Source: Ferrovibrio terrae_A (GTDB taxonomy: Bacteria; Pseudomonadota; Alphaproteobacteria; Ferrovibrionales; Ferrovibrionaceae). From it: a stretch of DNA of 64,000 bases. Positions 32,953-40,743 of the stretch are shown piece after piece. The stretch spans positions 76,271 through 140,270 of the forward strand of contig NZ_CALSAN010000012.1 in NCBI RefSeq assembly GCF_943372915.1, written 5' to 3'. Position numbers and translations under genes: made by a program. How positions within the stretch are numbered: position 1 is the first letter of the stretch; each line of letters opens with the position of its first letter. The notes beneath the pieces are model-generated. The model did not search any database and had not been told where the DNA came from. It was given only the letters and a program-made list of their open reading frames with translations.

Positions 32953-33864
32953 TTATTTCCGGACAGCGAGGCCGAGCAGGATGCCGCCCACCAGCACCAC
33001 CACGCCGATGATCTCGGCCCGCGAGGGTTTTTCGCGGAAGACGAGATACGACATCAGGAAGGTGAACACCATTTCGGTCATGCCCAGCATGCGCACATAG
33101 GCCGCCGTCATCAGCGCCATGGCGGTGAACCAGCCGGCCGAACCGGCCGCCGAGGTCAGGCCCACCACCAGCCCGGGCCGCCAGGCGGCGATCACCCGGC
33201 GCAGCTCGCCCGGTTCGCGCCACAGGAGATAGGCCAGCATCAGCCCGATCTGCAGCACGATGGCATGCACCAGCGTGGTGGCCGCAGCCAGCGGCAGGAT
33301 GTCTTCATCGAGCGACAGCGATGCGGCGCGGAAGCCGATGGCGGAGACGGCGAACAGCGCGCCCGAGCCGATGCCGATCAGCGCGGATTTCTCCATCCAG
33401 CCGAACAGGAAGGCCGTCATCAGATTGTCGCTGCCCTTCAGCGAGATCAGCAGCACGCCGATGGTGCCGATCACGATGGCCGCCACGCCATAGGCGCTCA
33501 CCGGCTCGGCCAGGATCAGCATGCCGAAGGCCGCGGCCTGCAAAGCCTCGGTCTTCGAATAGGCGGTCGCCACCACGAAATTGCGCATGGAGAGCGCCAG
33601 GATCAGCAGATTGGTCGCCAGGATCTGCGCCACGCCGCCCATCGCGGTCCAGGCATAGAACTCCAGATGCGTTCCCGGCAGCGGCTTGCCGGTGAACCAG
33701 AGACAGGCAACGAGATAGACCACGGCCAGCGGCAGGCCATAGGCAAAGCGCACGAAGCTGGCGCCATTGGTGCTGAGCCGGCCTTTCAGCTGCTTCTGCA
33801 GGCCGGTGCGCACGGTCTGGCAGGCGGCAGCCCAGATGGTGATCGGTATCCATGCCCATTCCAT
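32953..33864 (-). CDS. DMT-superfamily transporter (EamA-domain permease)
   Basis: Inner-membrane transporter of 303 residues with about ten helices in two EamA repeats. The ATG at 33864 places a hydrophobic helix (EWAWIPITIWAAACQTV) at the N-terminus; longer upstream frames encode a non-membrane stretch and are rejected. The family is mostly metabolite efflux, though direction and substrate cannot be read here. The proline-glycine rich loops and the repeated GVAAIVIGTIGVLLI and GVVVLVGGILLGL helices are typical. The neighbouring GNAT gene may be cotranscribed. Confidence 0.85.
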   Translation of the reverse strand: MEWAWIPITIWAAACQTVRTGLQKQLKGRLSTNGASFVRFAYGLPLAVVYLVACLWFTGKPLPGTHLEFYAWTAMGGVAQILATNLLILALSMRNFVVATAYSKTEALQAAAFGMLILAEPVSAYGVAAIVIGTIGVLLISLKGSDNLMTAFLFGWMEKSALIGIGSGALFAVSAIGFRAASLSLDEDILPLAAATTLVHAIVLQIGLMLAYLLWREPGELRRVIAAWRPGLVVGLTSAAGSAGWFTAMALMTAAYVRMLGMTEMVFTFLMSYLVFREKPSRAEIIGVVVLVGGILLGLAVRK

Positions 33865-34067
33865 GCAGCATGGCGTAGCCGCTGCGCGCCGGCCGGGCAA
33901 ATGAAAAGACTTCCGCTTGCCCTTGAGCGGAATTCCCCGCAGCGGGGATTCCCTCCGGGATGGTGCGTCCGGCGCGGCCAATCGCCGGCATCTCAGCACA
34001 AAGGCCCTTTGCCTGGCCGCGCGCGCCACCTAATCTGGAGCCAGCCCTCAGGCAACAGGAGCCCCCC

Positions 34068-34718
34068 ATGTCCGCCGACCGGAGCGAAACCCCGCCGCAT
34101 CACCTGCCCGCCGATCTCTCCGACCGCATCGCCCTCATCGTGGTGAAGACGATGCGCTTTTTTGCCGATGCCTTTTTCGCCAGACGCTATGGCCATCGCG
34201 CCGTGGTGCTGGAAACCGTCGCCGCCGTGCCGGGCATGGTCGGCGGCATGCTGGTGCATCTGAAAAGCCTGCGTCGCATGAGCGACGACCGCGGCTGGAT
34301 CCACACCCTGCTAGACGAGGCCGAGAACGAGCGCATGCATCTGATGGTCTTTGTCACCATCGCCCGGCCCAATGCGCTGGAGCGTCTGCTGGTGCTGCTG
34401 GTGCAGGGCGCCTTCTTCAACAGCTTCTTCCTGCTCTACCTGCTGGCGCCGAAAACCGCGCATCGCGTCGTCGGCTATCTGGAGGAGGAGGCGGTGGTCA
34501 GCTACACCCATTATCTGGCCGAGATCGATGCCGGCCGGCATCCCAATATCGCGGCGCCGCAGATTGCCATCGACTACTGGAAGCTGCCGGCCACGGCTAC
34601 CCTGCGCGATGTGGTGCTCGCCACCCGCGCGGATGAGAGCAAGCACCGCGACGTCAATCACCGCTTCGCCGATATCCTGGCCGGCGAACGCCCGGGCGCG
34701 AAGCCGGCGGAGGCCTGA
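34068..34718 (+). CDS. aox: Alternative oxidase (cyanide-resistant ubiquinol oxidase)
   Basis: Membrane-bound diiron enzyme that oxidises ubiquinol with oxygen and does not pump protons. The 216-residue protein has all four alternative-oxidase helices and metal ligands: E49 (LET), E88 and H91 (NERMH), one of E139-E141 (LEEEAVVSYTH), and E190 and H193 (RADESKHRDVNH). Ribosome site AGGAG (34057-34061) fixes the ATG. Bacterial members are known but patchy, mainly in alphaproteobacteria. It is monocistronic, divergent from the exporter gene, and no nitric-oxide-type regulator lies next to it. Confidence 0.95.
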   Translation: MSADRSETPPHHLPADLSDRIALIVVKTMRFFADAFFARRYGHRAVVLETVAAVPGMVGGMLVHLKSLRRMSDDRGWIHTLLDEAENERMHLMVFVTIARPNALERLLVLLVQGAFFNSFFLLYLLAPKTAHRVVGYLEEEAVVSYTHYLAEIDAGRHPNIAAPQIAIDYWKLPATATLRDVVLATRADESKHRDVNHRFADILAGERPGAKPAEA

Positions 34719-34750
34719 CCGGGCTTACTCGCCGGACTTACCCGCCAAGT

Positions 34751-35737
34751 TTACTCGATTGAGGCGCCGGTTGCCTTCACCACCGCGGCCCATTTGTCGA
34801 TCTCGGCTGCGATGAACGTGGCATAGGCCTCCGGCGTGCCGCCGCCCGGGATATAGCCGCCGGCGGCATAACGTTCCTTGATCGGCGCTTCGCCCAGCGT
34901 GGCATTCATCGCCGTGTTGATCTGCGTGATGATTTCGCCCGGCGTCTTGGCCGGGGCCGACAGGCCCATCCAGCCGATCGCCGAGAAACCGGGGAAGCCC
35001 GATTCCGCCACCGTCGGCGCATCGGGATACAGCGGATTGCGCGCCGGGCTGGTCACCGCCAGCACCTTCAGCTTGCCGCTGCGCACATGCGGCAGCGCCA
35101 CGTCCACATTGATCATCACGGCATTCACCTGGCCGCCAACCACATCGGTAATCGCAGGGGCTGCACCGCGATAGGGTACATGCTGCAGCTTGATGCCGGC
35201 GGCATGTTGCAGCATCGCCATCGCCAGGTGGCCCGACGAGCCGCTGCCGGGGCTGGCGCAGGCGATCTGGTCGGGCTTGGATTTCACCAGCGCGAGAAAA
35301 TCCTTGAAGCTCTGCGCCGGGAAATCGGCCGAGACCAGCAGCGCGTTCGGCACCGAGCCCATCTGGCCGATATGTGCGAAGTCCTTGCGCGAGTCATAGG
35401 TCATCTGGCTGTACAGCGCATGGTTCATCGCATTCTGCCCGTTGCCCGACAGCAGCAGCGTGTAGCCATCGGGTGCGGCGCGCGCCACCGCATTGGCGCC
35501 GATATTGCCATTGGCGCCGGCGCGGTTCTCCACCACGAAGGGCTTGCCGAAGCGCTGGCTGAAGCTCTGCGCAAACAGCCGCGCCAGCACATCGTTGCTG
35601 CCGCCGGCGGGGAACGGCACCACGATGGTCACCGGCCGCTCCGGCCAGCCTGCGGCAAAGGTCAGGCGCGGTGCCAGCGCGGCGCCGCCGAGTGCGGCCA
35701 GTGCCGTGACAACGGTGCGGCGGGTGATCTTGGTCAT
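34751..35737 (-). CDS. Bug/TctC-type tripartite tricarboxylate transporter binding protein
   Basis: Periplasmic solute-binding protein of 328 residues. A twin-arginine-like signal (KITRRTVVTALAALGG) precedes the family landmarks: WPERPVTIVVPFPAGGSNDVLAR, VENRAGANGNIGANAVARAAPDGYTLL, and the HVPYRGAAPAITDVVGGQVNA stretch near the middle. GGAGG precedes the ATG by eight bases. TctA/TctB membrane genes are missing, which is common for this expanded family. The neighbouring enolase-superfamily gene, 32 bases upstream on the same strand, suggests that the ligand is a sugar acid or aromatic acid. Confidence 0.92.
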   Translation of the reverse strand: MTKITRRTVVTALAALGGAALAPRLTFAAGWPERPVTIVVPFPAGGSNDVLARLFAQSFSQRFGKPFVVENRAGANGNIGANAVARAAPDGYTLLLSGNGQNAMNHALYSQMTYDSRKDFAHIGQMGSVPNALLVSADFPAQSFKDFLALVKSKPDQIACASPGSGSSGHLAMAMLQHAAGIKLQHVPYRGAAPAITDVVGGQVNAVMINVDVALPHVRSGKLKVLAVTSPARNPLYPDAPTVAESGFPGFSAIGWMGLSAPAKTPGEIITQINTAMNATLGEAPIKERYAAGGYIPGGGTPEAYATFIAAEIDKWAAVVKATGASIE

Positions 35738-35769
35738 GACGGGGTCCTCCGGTTTTTATGGGTATGCGG

Positions 35770-36915
35770 TTATGGCGCGCAGCGCCATGTTGCCGTCAGC
35801 CAGGGCGACAGGCGTTCGGGGTCGAGATCCAGGCCGGTGCCCGGTGCATCCGGCACCGCCATCATGCCGTCGTTGCCCACCGGCATTTCGCCGGCCACGG
35901 TCAGCAGCGGATTGGGCGTGGCATCGATTTCCATATAGGGATAGGGCGCCGGTCCGCCGCCGCGTCGCGCCGGCAGCAGGGCCGCCATCTGCAGGGCGGC
36001 GCGCTGGTTGACGATGGTGCCGAACACATGCGGCATCACCGGCAGATCCCAGGCCGCGGCCAGCGCGGCGACCCGCTGGAACCCGCTATAGCCGCCGCAC
36101 ACCGTCAGGTCCGGCTGCAGGATAGAAAAGGTGCCGGCAGCCAGGAAGTCGCGGAAGGCGGCCAGGCTGCCCAAAGCCTCGCCGCCGGAAATTGCCGTGG
36201 GCACGGCGGCGGCCACGGCAGCGGTGCCGGCGATATCCTCGGGCAGCACCGGTTCCTCGATCCACAGCAGTTCGGCATCCTGCATGCGGCGCGCAGACTC
36301 GATGGCGGCGCGCGCCGTGTAGCCCTGGTTGATGTCGACCATCAGGCCGATCTCGGGCCCCACATGCCGGCGCAGGCCGTTGGCCATCACGCCATCGGCG
36401 CGCGGATCGAAGCCGGCGCGCGGCTTGATGGCGCGGAAGCCGCGCTTCAGATAGGCATCGGTCTCGCGCAGATAATGCCCATAGGGATCGCCGCCCTCGG
36501 CAATGAACGGCCCGCTGGCATAGGCAAAGACCTGATCGCGCAACCGCCCGCCCAGCATGGCGGCCACGCTGGTCTGCTGCGCCCTGGCGGCGATGTCATG
36601 CAGGGCCATATCGATTGCCGAGATCGCCATCATGGCAACGCCGCGCCGGTCATAGCCGATGCCGGCCATCATGCGGTCCCACAGCCGGCCGTAGTGCAGC
36701 GGCGATTCCCCCAGCACCAGCGGGGCCAGCCGGGCCTGGATCAGCGCGCCGGCCGCATGCGGCGATGCAAACACCTCGCCCCAGCCGCTGAGGCCGGAAT
36801 CGGTGATCACCTGCAGCAGCAGGAAATCGCGACGGCGGATAAAGGTGCGGGCATTGCCGATCGGCGGCGTGGGCGAAAAGCCAAGCTGATAGCCGCGAAT
36901 CTCGACAACCTTCAC
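35770..36915 (-). CDS. Enolase-superfamily enzyme, mandelate racemase / muconate lactonizing group
   Basis: Cytoplasmic Mg-dependent enzyme of 381 residues that would abstract the alpha-proton of a carboxylate. The GTG start follows GGGAGG by six bases. Visible functional residues are the KPR motif (AIKPRAGF), metal ligands in VDINQ, IEEP and GGEALG, and a His in MPHVFG that could act as the second base, as in the mandelate racemase group. The substrate (sugar acid dehydration, racemisation or cycloisomerisation) is not clear. It forms an operon with the Bug-type binding protein and is divergent from a LysR regulator, a typical catabolic arrangement. Confidence 0.88.
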   Translation of the reverse strand: MKVVEIRGYQLGFSPTPPIGNARTFIRRRDFLLLQVITDSGLSGWGEVFASPHAAGALIQARLAPLVLGESPLHYGRLWDRMMAGIGYDRRGVAMMAISAIDMALHDIAARAQQTSVAAMLGGRLRDQVFAYASGPFIAEGGDPYGHYLRETDAYLKRGFRAIKPRAGFDPRADGVMANGLRRHVGPEIGLMVDINQGYTARAAIESARRMQDAELLWIEEPVLPEDIAGTAAVAAAVPTAISGGEALGSLAAFRDFLAAGTFSILQPDLTVCGGYSGFQRVAALAAAWDLPVMPHVFGTIVNQRAALQMAALLPARRGGGPAPYPYMEIDATPNPLLTVAGEMPVGNDGMMAVPDAPGTGLDLDPERLSPWLTATWRCAP

Positions 36916-36974
36916 TGCGTCCTCCCGGACCTGCTTTTTATCTGGCTCGTATTGTCGCGGCCGGGGTCATATAT

Positions 36975-36990
36975 TCAAATGCCGATTTGA
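36975..36990. promoter_or_regulatory. Candidate LysR-regulator operator
   Basis: TCAAAT-GCCG-ATTTGA is a perfect six-base inverted repeat with a four-base spacer in the 104-base gap between the divergent enolase-superfamily gene and the LysR-type gene. It ends 29 bases before the regulator's ATG. This location and symmetry fit the autoregulatory recognition site of LysR proteins (T-N11-A type). There is no gene in the gap. Confidence 0.5.
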
Positions 36991-37019
36991 CCTGAGATCA
37001 TGTTCTGGACTTATGAACC

Positions 37020-37949
37020 ATGCTGCTGAGCCTGCGCGAGATGGATGTGTTTCGCCGTGTGATGGAACTGGGCAGCGTCACCGCCGCTGCCGCCGCGCTC
37101 AACATCACCCAGCCCGCCGTCAGCCGCCTGTTGCAGCATGCCGAGCAGCGGCTCGGCTTTGCGCTGTTCGTGCGGCAGAAAAAACGCCTGATGCCCACGG
37201 CCGAGGCCCATGCGCTGTTTCCCGAAACCATCGCCGCCTTTGCCGCCATCGATGCCGCCCAGCGATTGGCCGGCGGGTTGCGCACCGGGCAGTCGGGCAC
37301 GCTGACGCTGGCGGCGATTCCGGCCCTGGCCAATGCCCTGCTGCCCAAGGCGGTGCAGCGCTTTCGCGCTGCGCGGCCCGATGTTTCCGTGGTGATCCAG
37401 GCGTTGACCGCGCATGAAATCGCCAACCGCGTGGCCGACTATCGCGCCGATCTCGGCATCATCATCGGACCCATTGCCAGTGCCGGCGTGATCGTCAGCG
37501 ATCTCTGTGCGACGAAACTCGGCTGCGTGCTGCCGCGCCGCCACGCGCTGGCGAAAAAGACCGTGCTGCAGCCCGCCGATCTCGCCGATGTGCCGCTGAT
37601 CTGCCTGAGCCGCCATCTGCCGCTCGGCAACCAGACCAGCCGGCTGTTTGCCGACGCCAATGTGCCGCTGCGCGTCGCCGTCGAGGTGACGCAATCGGCC
37701 ACCGCGCTGGCGCTGGTGCGCGCCGGCGCCGGGGTGGCCCTGCTGGATGGCTTCGCCTTTGGCGGCGGGCAGGGCCAGGATCTGGTGATCCGTCCGCTGA
37801 AGCCCGAGGCCGAAAGCGTGGCGCGCATCCTGCAGGCGCGCGACCGGCCGCTGTCACGCCTGGCGCAGGCATTTCTGAAGACCCTGCAGCAGGTGGCCTC
37901 GGAAATGAAATTCACCGTGCCGGCGGCAGCGCGGCAGCGCGGCCGATAG
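37020..37949 (+). CDS. LysR-family transcriptional regulator
   Basis: A 309-residue DNA-binding regulator. The winged helix-turn-helix lies at about residues 6-64 (FRRVMELGSVTAAAAALNITQPAVSRLLQHAEQ). The co-inducer domain follows from about residue 95. Divergent placement from the enolase-superfamily/Bug operon suggests that it controls that operon in response to its substrate. The inverted repeat in the shared promoter region is the likely binding site. Confidence 0.92.
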   Translation: MLLSLREMDVFRRVMELGSVTAAAAALNITQPAVSRLLQHAEQRLGFALFVRQKKRLMPTAEAHALFPETIAAFAAIDAAQRLAGGLRTGQSGTLTLAAIPALANALLPKAVQRFRAARPDVSVVIQALTAHEIANRVADYRADLGIIIGPIASAGVIVSDLCATKLGCVLPRRHALAKKTVLQPADLADVPLICLSRHLPLGNQTSRLFADANVPLRVAVEVTQSATALALVRAGAGVALLDGFAFGGGQGQDLVIRPLKPEAESVARILQARDRPLSRLAQAFLKTLQQVASEMKFTVPAAARQRGR

Positions 37950-38026
37950 CCAGCCCCGGCTGGAGCATACCGCGGCGCTGTGTGCGGGTGGTCATCGGTG
38001 GTTCGGGCTCGGGATCAGTGGAGCCG

Positions 38027-38305
38027 TCAGAGATACTTGGTGATCTCCTTGAACGCGCGCACGGCGCTTTGCCGCTGGCGCGGCTTGGCGTCCGTCGCCT
38101 GTTCCAGGCAGTGATCGATATGATCCTGAATCAATGTTTTTTTGGCCTGGGCGATGGCTTTTTCCACGGCATGAAGCTGCTGCGCGATATCAAGGCAGGA
38201 ACGACCACCCTCGATCATCGCCGTGATGCTGCGCAGATGTCCCTCTGCGCGCTTCAGTCGCTTCGCGATGGCGGGGTGACTGCTGTGCAGATGTTGCTCG
38301 CTCAT
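38027..38305 (-). CDS. Metal-sensing repressor, CsoR/RcnR family
   Basis: All-helical tetrameric repressor of 92 residues (DUF156). From the ATG at 38305 the candidate ligands are C37, H62 and C66, the spacing of the Cu(I)-sensing CsoR proteins, while extra histidines at H5, H7 and H10 recall the Ni/Co sensor RcnR. Metal preference is therefore uncertain. It is divergent from a HupE/UreJ-like membrane protein, and the 53-base gap between them contains a GC-tract palindrome of the type this family binds. It very likely represses that operon and itself until metal binds. Confidence 0.9.
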   Translation of the reverse strand: MSEQHLHSSHPAIAKRLKRAEGHLRSITAMIEGGRSCLDIAQQLHAVEKAIAQAKKTLIQDHIDHCLEQATDAKPRQRQSAVRAFKEITKYL

Positions 38306-38315
38306 GTCCGGTATG

Positions 38316-38336
38316 GTATCCCCCCGGGGAGGATAC
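38316..38336. promoter_or_regulatory. CsoR/RcnR-type operator
   Basis: GTATCC-CCCC-GGGG-A-GGATAC spans 21 bases between the repressor gene and the HupE-like gene. The GTATCC/GGATAC arms are a perfect inverted repeat, and the centre is a C4G4 tract. A GC tract flanked by AT-containing arms is the recognised binding mode of CsoR and RcnR proteins. It overlaps where the divergent promoters should lie. Confidence 0.7.
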
Positions 38337-38358
38337 GGCAAGCGAGAGAACACCAACT

Positions 38359-39060
38359 GTGATCGTTATGAAGTCTTGGCGACTGCTCGGTCTGATCTGC
38401 TCACTGCTTGCGGCGCTATGCTGGGCATCCCCCGTTTTCGCGCATGCGGTGGCCGAGGGTGACAAGGGCTATATTCAGGAGATCACCGGCATCCACCTGC
38501 TGCCTTTCGCGTATCTCGGCGCAAAACATATGGTCACCGGCTACGACCACATCCTGTTCCTGCTCGGCGTCATCTACTTCCTGTACCGGATGAAGCATAT
38601 CGCCCTCTATGTCAGCCTTTTTGCGCTGGGTCATTCCACCACCATGCTGCTGGGCGTGTATTTCTCTATCGGCATTGACAGCTACCTGATCGACGCGATC
38701 ATCGGCCTGTCGGTGGTCTACAAGGCGCTGGACAATCTGGGCGCGTTCCAGCGCTGGTTCGACTTTCAGCCGGATACCAGGCTGGCCACGCTGATCTTCG
38801 GCTTTTTCCACGGCTTCGGCCTGGCGAGCAAGATCATCGATTACGAGATTGCACCCGATGGCCTGCTGCCGAACCTGATTGCTTTCAACATCGGCGTCGA
38901 GATCGGCCAGATCCTCGCGCTGGCCGCCATTCTGGTCGTCATGGGCTACTGGCGACGGACGCCAAGTTTCCTCCGTCATGCCTATACGGCTAATGTCGTG
39001 CTGATGACGGCCGGTTTCGTGCTGGTCGGCTATCAGTTGACCGGCTATTTCTTCTCCTGA
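38359..39060 (+). CDS. HupE/UreJ-like membrane protein
   Basis: A 233-residue inner-membrane protein with a signal-like N-terminus (cleavage near VFAHA) and about six helices. It matches the HupE/UreJ_2 family through HMVTGYDHILFLLGVIYF, the ALGHSTTMLLGVY helix with GHS, the FGFFHGFGLASKI motif and the FNIGVEIGQ stretch; conserved His, Asp and Glu in these helices could bind metal. Members are implicated in nickel or cobalt handling. The GTG at 38359 is taken as the start; an ATG at 38368 is an alternative. Regulation by the divergent CsoR/RcnR-type repressor is likely. Confidence 0.85.
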   Translation: MIVMKSWRLLGLICSLLAALCWASPVFAHAVAEGDKGYIQEITGIHLLPFAYLGAKHMVTGYDHILFLLGVIYFLYRMKHIALYVSLFALGHSTTMLLGVYFSIGIDSYLIDAIIGLSVVYKALDNLGAFQRWFDFQPDTRLATLIFGFFHGFGLASKIIDYEIAPDGLLPNLIAFNIGVEIGQILALAAILVVMGYWRRTPSFLRHAYTANVVLMTAGFVLVGYQLTGYFFS

Positions 39061-39081
39061 GCGCCGAGAAAGACTCCCGCC

Positions 39082-39714
39082 ATGTACAACACCGACATGC
39101 CGACCCGCGCCGAGCTGCCGACCACGAAGCAGCTGATCCGCTCCACCGTCATCGCGATCGTTACGGCTGCGGCCATTCTGGTCACGCTTGTTCTGCCCGC
39201 CGAATACGGCATCGATCCAACCGGCATCGGCCGCGTGCTCGGCCTGGCGGAAATGGGCGAGATCAAGCAGCAGCTGGCGAAGGAGGCCGAAGAGGACCGG
39301 CGACGGGACCAGGAAATCCTGCTGGATCGCAAGTCCGGTATCGGCACGCTGCTCGGGCGTCTATTGATCTCCTCGGCCGTCGCGCAGACGGCGGCGGCTG
39401 CGCCCCGCAGTGACGAGATGACGATTACGCTGAAGCCGGGGCAGGGCGCTGAGATCAAGCTGGCGATGAAACAGGGCGCCAGGGTCAGTTACAGCTGGAC
39501 CGCGACCGGCGATGTGAATTACGACCTGCATGGCGACAGCGGCGGCAAGGAAACCAGCTACAAGAAAGGCCGCGGCACGGCCAAGGATGAAGGCAGCTTC
39601 TCCGCTGCCTTCGATGGCCAGCACGGCTGGTTCTGGCGCAACCGCACCAGCAAGGATGTCAACGTCACCCTCCGCGCCACGGGCGACTACGCCGGCATGA
39701 AGCGGGTGATGTAG
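39082..39714 (+). CDS. Membrane-anchored protein of the HupE-operon type, function unknown
   Basis: A 210-residue protein with one N-terminal hydrophobic segment (about residues 18-40), then a charged, coiled-coil-prone stretch (about 50-85), then a beta-rich domain. I recognise it as the transmembrane anchor protein often encoded after HupE-like genes with a CsoR-family repressor; its job is not known. Its C-terminal part (TGDVNYDLHGDSGGKETSYKKG, QHGWFWRN) looks like an extracytoplasmic domain. A GAGAAAG about nine bases upstream supports the ATG. It starts 21 bases after the HupE-like stop, so they form an operon. It follows the SOS-type box region on its downstream side. Confidence 0.75.
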   Translation: MYNTDMPTRAELPTTKQLIRSTVIAIVTAAAILVTLVLPAEYGIDPTGIGRVLGLAEMGEIKQQLAKEAEEDRRRDQEILLDRKSGIGTLLGRLLISSAVAQTAAAAPRSDEMTITLKPGQGAEIKLAMKQGARVSYSWTATGDVNYDLHGDSGGKETSYKKGRGTAKDEGSFSAAFDGQHGWFWRNRTSKDVNVTLRATGDYAGMKRVM

Positions 39715-39751
39715 GGGGTATCGTGCGAGAGAGCTTGAAACCCCGGATATT

Positions 39752-39766
39752 GTTCCTATATTGTTC
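39752..39766. promoter_or_regulatory. LexA (SOS) box of alphaproteobacterial type
   Basis: GTTC-CTATATT-GTTC matches exactly the direct-repeat SOS box GTTC-N7-GTTC described for Rhodobacter, Caulobacter and other alphaproteobacteria. It is embedded in a nine-base direct repeat (ATATTGTTC at 39747-39755 and 39758-39766). It lies 38 bases after the anchor-protein stop and 199 bases before cmk. Which gene it controls is not clear; cmk is the only downstream plus-strand gene close by. Confidence 0.55.
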
Positions 39767-39790
39767 TGTTTGACCGGGTATGCCGGATTT

Positions 39791-39920
39791 CCGGCAAACC
39801 TCCGCGAATGCCGGCGAACACGGGCGAAGCGCCACGAACTCCAGCGAACTCCAGCGAACGCCTGCGAAGCGCCACGAACCCCGGGGAACCCCAGCGAACC
39901 CAAACGAACCGCTGCGAAGG
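39791..39920 (+). repeat. Array of 13 degenerate 10-base direct repeats upstream of cmk
   Basis: Thirteen consecutive decamers fit a strict 10.0-base register with no gap. The consensus is close to CC-N-G-CGAAC-N; GAA is at the same place in twelve units, and the first unit has AAA instead. Many units give GAAC half-sites 10 bases apart. The unit is not a multiple of three, so it is not a protein repeat in a single frame, and units lack spacers, so it is not CRISPR. It fills most of the 250-base gap between the anchor-protein gene and cmk, where no gene is supported. Phased AA steps every helical turn may bend the DNA. Confidence 0.8.
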
Positions 39921-39964
39921 TCTGGCTCTTGTTCCCGGCGGTTCGGACGGTTACCCAAGGCGCC

Positions 39965-40618
39965 ATGACAGTCGCTTCTGTAGTGATCGCGGTGGACGGC
40001 CCGGTGGCCGCCGGCAAGGGCACCCTGGCCCGGCGGCTGGCCGACCGGTATGGCTATGCCTATCTCGATACCGGCTCGCTCTACCGCGCCGTCGGCGCCA
40101 AGGTGCGGCGTGCCGGCGGCGATCCGGCCGATCCGCAGTTTGCCACCAAGATCGCGGAATCGCTGGACGAATCCGATCTGTCCGTGCCCGACCTGCGCTC
40201 GGAGGCGGTCGGCCTCGCCGCCTCTAAAGTGGCGGCCATTCCCGGCGTGCGCGCGGCGCTGCTCGACTACCAGCGCCGCTTTGCCGCCAGCCCGCCGGGC
40301 GGGCGGCCCGGTGCGGTGCTGGACGGCCGCGATATCGGCACGGTGGTCTGCCCCGATGCCCCGGTGAAGCTGTTTGTCACCGCGCGCGACGAGGTGCGGG
40401 CCGAGCGGCGGTATAAGGAATTGATCGACAAGGGCGAAACCGTCACTTTCGAGCGCGTGCTGGCCGATCTGCGCCGGCGCGACGAGCAGGACCGGGCACG
40501 CAGCGCCGCGCCACTGAAGCCGGCCGACGATGCCCACTTGCTGGATACCTCGGATTTGGCTATAGAAGCCGCCGTTACTGCGGCTGTGGATATCGTCACG
40601 GCCACCCTGAAACCCTGA
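39965..40618 (+). CDS. cmk: Cytidylate kinase
   Basis: Phosphorylates CMP and dCMP with ATP, in the cytoplasm. The 217-residue protein starts MTVASVVIAVDGPVAAGKGT, with the P-loop GPVAAGKGT at residues 12-20. It also has the CMP-binding DTGSLYRAV and DGRDIGTVV motifs and the lid RRDEQDRAR with its catalytic Arg residues. The start at ATG 39965 begins the conserved N-terminal strand; upstream in-frame sequence belongs to the decamer array and is not conserved in type. cmk directly upstream of rpsA is a widespread bacterial arrangement. Confidence 0.95.
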   Translation: MTVASVVIAVDGPVAAGKGTLARRLADRYGYAYLDTGSLYRAVGAKVRRAGGDPADPQFATKIAESLDESDLSVPDLRSEAVGLAASKVAAIPGVRAALLDYQRRFAASPPGGRPGAVLDGRDIGTVVCPDAPVKLFVTARDEVRAERRYKELIDKGETVTFERVLADLRRRDEQDRARSAAPLKPADDAHLLDTSDLAIEAAVTAAVDIVTATLKP

Positions 40619-40743
40619 CGCCGGTTTCAGGCTTCTCAACCAACCCTCCGGTCGTTCGCGTCGCGCCGGATGCCTGCATGCCCCTCGGCCGCTGATGAAT
40701 AGCGCCGGCAGGCCACCAACCCCCGGGGCCCCTAGGAGACAAT

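Noticed and set aside
39791..39920. CRISPR array
   Set aside because: The 10-base units have no spacers, are degenerate and no cas gene is near.
39761..39964. Extended N-terminus of cytidylate kinase or a small protein coded by the decamer array
   Set aside because: The unit length of ten bases cycles through frames, the peptide is Arg/Pro-rich without family match, and cmk starts normally at 39965.
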